A stretch of DNA of 7,434 nucleotides. Source: Desulfobulbus sp. (GTDB lineage: Bacteria > Pseudomonadota > Gammaproteobacteria > Burkholderiales > Rhodocyclaceae). Every line of letters begins with the position of its first letter. The first letter of the stretch is position 1. Below the pieces are notes generated by a model, which saw only the letters and a program-made list of their open reading frames with translations, was not told the DNA's origin and did no database searches. Location: contig WQUQ01000050.1 in NCBI GenBank assembly GCA_009782025.1, positions 1 to 7,434 of the forward strand, read 5' to 3'. A program made the position numbers and the translations under genes. This document shows positions 7,011 through 7,434 of this stretch, piece after piece.

Positions 7011-7037
7011 CCCCATCTTCCCCCGCCAGCGGGGGGG
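7011..7037. repeat. Degenerate fragment of the C/G-rich hairpin repeat
   Basis: CCCCCGC (7020-7026) pairs with GCGGGGG (7029-7035) around CA. The core CCCCGCCAGCGGGG is shared with the left hairpin of the repeat at 6520-6644, which suggests a partial copy of the same family. There is no downstream T-run, so I do not call it a terminator for the restriction-modification gene. Confidence 0.5.
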
Positions 7038-7044
7038 TGCCAGT

Positions 7045-7127
7045 AACGCCGTAGGGCGGGTCGTGACCCGCCGACCAACATCCAATTTGATTTTGAACCG
7101 GCGGGGCAAGCCCCGCCCTACGGCGTT
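7045..7127. mobile_element. REP doublet (REPIN-like) with GTAG head
   Basis: This 83-bp unit has perfect 16-bp inverted ends: AACGCCGTAGGGCGGG (7045-7060) and CCCGCCCTACGGCGTT (7112-7127). Each half folds as its own hairpin: GGCGGGTC/GACCCGCC (7056-7063 with 7066-7073) and GGCGGGGC/GCCCCGCC (7100-7107 with 7110-7117). Each is preceded on its own strand by GTAG (7051-7054, and as CTAC at 7118-7121). Two inverted REP palindromes with a GTAG-type tetranucleotide are the hallmark of REPINs mobilised by RAYT (TnpA-REP) transposases. No such transposase is in this window. Its right end abuts the second copy of the direct repeat. Confidence 0.75.
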
Positions 7128-7149
7128 GCCGCTGCTGGAGAACGCATGA
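7127..7149 (+). repeat. Direct repeat, copy 2, overlapping the hldC start
   Basis: This copy matches 6965-6987 at 21 of 23 bases. Read in the frame of the upstream gene it would encode LPLLENA followed by TGA, with that stop overlapping the hldC ATG as ATGA (7146-7149). It carries hldC's ribosome-binding site. Confidence 0.85.
7137..7140 (+). promoter_or_regulatory. Ribosome-binding site of hldC
   Basis: GGAG lies 5 nt before the ATG at 7146. It supports that start and is contained in the duplicated gene-end sequence rather than in native spacer. Confidence 0.65.
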
Positions 7150-7434
7150 CCTACGCCCCGCCCGCCTTTGAGAGCAAAATCTGCCCGCCGGGGCCACTCG
7201 CCGCCCGCGCCGCCGGGCTGGCCCGGCCGCTGGTATTCACCAACGGCTGTTTCGACATTCTGCATCGCGGCCACGTCACCTATCTGGCGCAGGCCGCCGC
7301 GCTCGGCGCGGCGCTGGTGGTGGCGATGAATAGCGATGCTTCGGTCAAGCGCCAGGGCAAGGGCGACGACCGCCCGGTCAATGCGCTGGCCGACCGTCTG
7401 GCGGTGATGGCGGCGCAGGGCTGCGTGTCGCTGG
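7146..7434 (+). CDS. hldC: D-glycero-beta-D-manno-heptose 1-phosphate adenylyltransferase (partial, C-terminus outside window)
   Basis: This cytoplasmic nucleotidyltransferase joins heptose 1-phosphate and ATP to give ADP-heptose, the LPS inner-core donor. The 96 visible codons read [20 protein letters not shown] at the start. They then show the cytidylyltransferase-like fold signature [13 protein letters not shown] (31-43), including the HxGH nucleotide-binding motif at residues 40-43. NSDASVKR (62-69) and [15 protein letters not shown] (76-90) are typical of RfaE2 and the HldE C-terminal domain. Because an ATG with a good ribosome-binding site directly precedes this domain, with no sugar-kinase domain upstream, it appears to be the stand-alone HldC form rather than bifunctional HldE. 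About 60-70 residues are missing past the right edge. It shares a pathway with gmhA 5 kb upstream and the same orientation, but its coupling to the intervening gene looks broken by repeats. Confidence 0.93.
   Translation, partial: MTYAPPAFESKICPPGPLAARAAGLARPLVFTNGCFDILHRGHVTYLAQAAALGAALVVAMNSDASVKRQGKGDDRPVNALADRLAVMAAQGCVSL

Noticed and set aside
7018..7037. Intrinsic terminator after the restriction-modification gene
   Set aside because: The hairpin is G/C-strong but is followed by GGTGCCAGTAACG and not a T-run; it shares its core with the dispersed repeat at 6520-6644.
6517..7197. 226-codon minus-strand open frame across the gene end and spacer
   Set aside because: It reads through the dispersed repeats (the peptide LTPTLSPR/PHPNPLPTGG type is a known repeat readout) and through hldC antisense.

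Overview
This is a GC-rich window whose proteins most resemble those of Betaproteobacteria, with a Rhodocyclales-like flavour. That placement rests on remembered family sequences only: the phosphoheptose isomerase resembles the Neisseria form, and the heptose adenylyltransferase looks stand-alone, as in Betaproteobacteria. No database search was possible.

Layout. (1) Positions 1-803, minus strand: the first ~267 codons of a DppB/OppB-type ABC transporter permease, running off the left edge. (2) 804-1329: a divergent intergenic region with no convincing gene. It holds a minus-strand hairpin resembling group II intron domain V, a second small inverted repeat, a 122-bp MITE-like element with 18-bp imperfect ends, and a weak promoter candidate. 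(3) 1330-1920: gmhA (SIS-domain phosphoheptose isomerase, DiaA-like). (4) 1921-2595: dolP, a lipoprotein with two BON domains, starting on the base after the gmhA stop. (5) 2602-6987: a 1461-residue single-chain restriction-modification enzyme (Type IIG, Eco57I/TaqI-C family) starting with GTG 6 nt after the dolP stop. (6) 6988-7145: a repeat-packed spacer. (7) 7146-7434: the start of hldC (rfaE2), the heptose-1-phosphate adenylyltransferase, running off the right edge.

How the genes fit together. gmhA and hldC both act in ADP-heptose synthesis for LPS inner core, and dolP works in outer-membrane maintenance. gmhA/diaA next to dolP matches the E. coli diaA-dolP (yraO-yraP) order. The restriction-modification gene therefore looks like a guest inside an envelope operon, co-directional and tightly spaced.

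The most unusual signals are at the 3' end of the guest gene. A 125-bp, three-hairpin, C/G-rich repeat lies inside its reading frame and is translated as a ~42-residue Pro/Gly/Arg-rich segment. The gene's last 23 bp are present again, at 21/23 identity, just before hldC, with a GTAG-type REP doublet (REPIN) between the copies. The second copy would encode the same protein end, with its stop overlapping the hldC start as ATGA. This suggests an ancestral overlap that was split by repeat insertion while hldC's ribosome-binding site was preserved. I see no multi-gene defence system and no clearly new system in this window.
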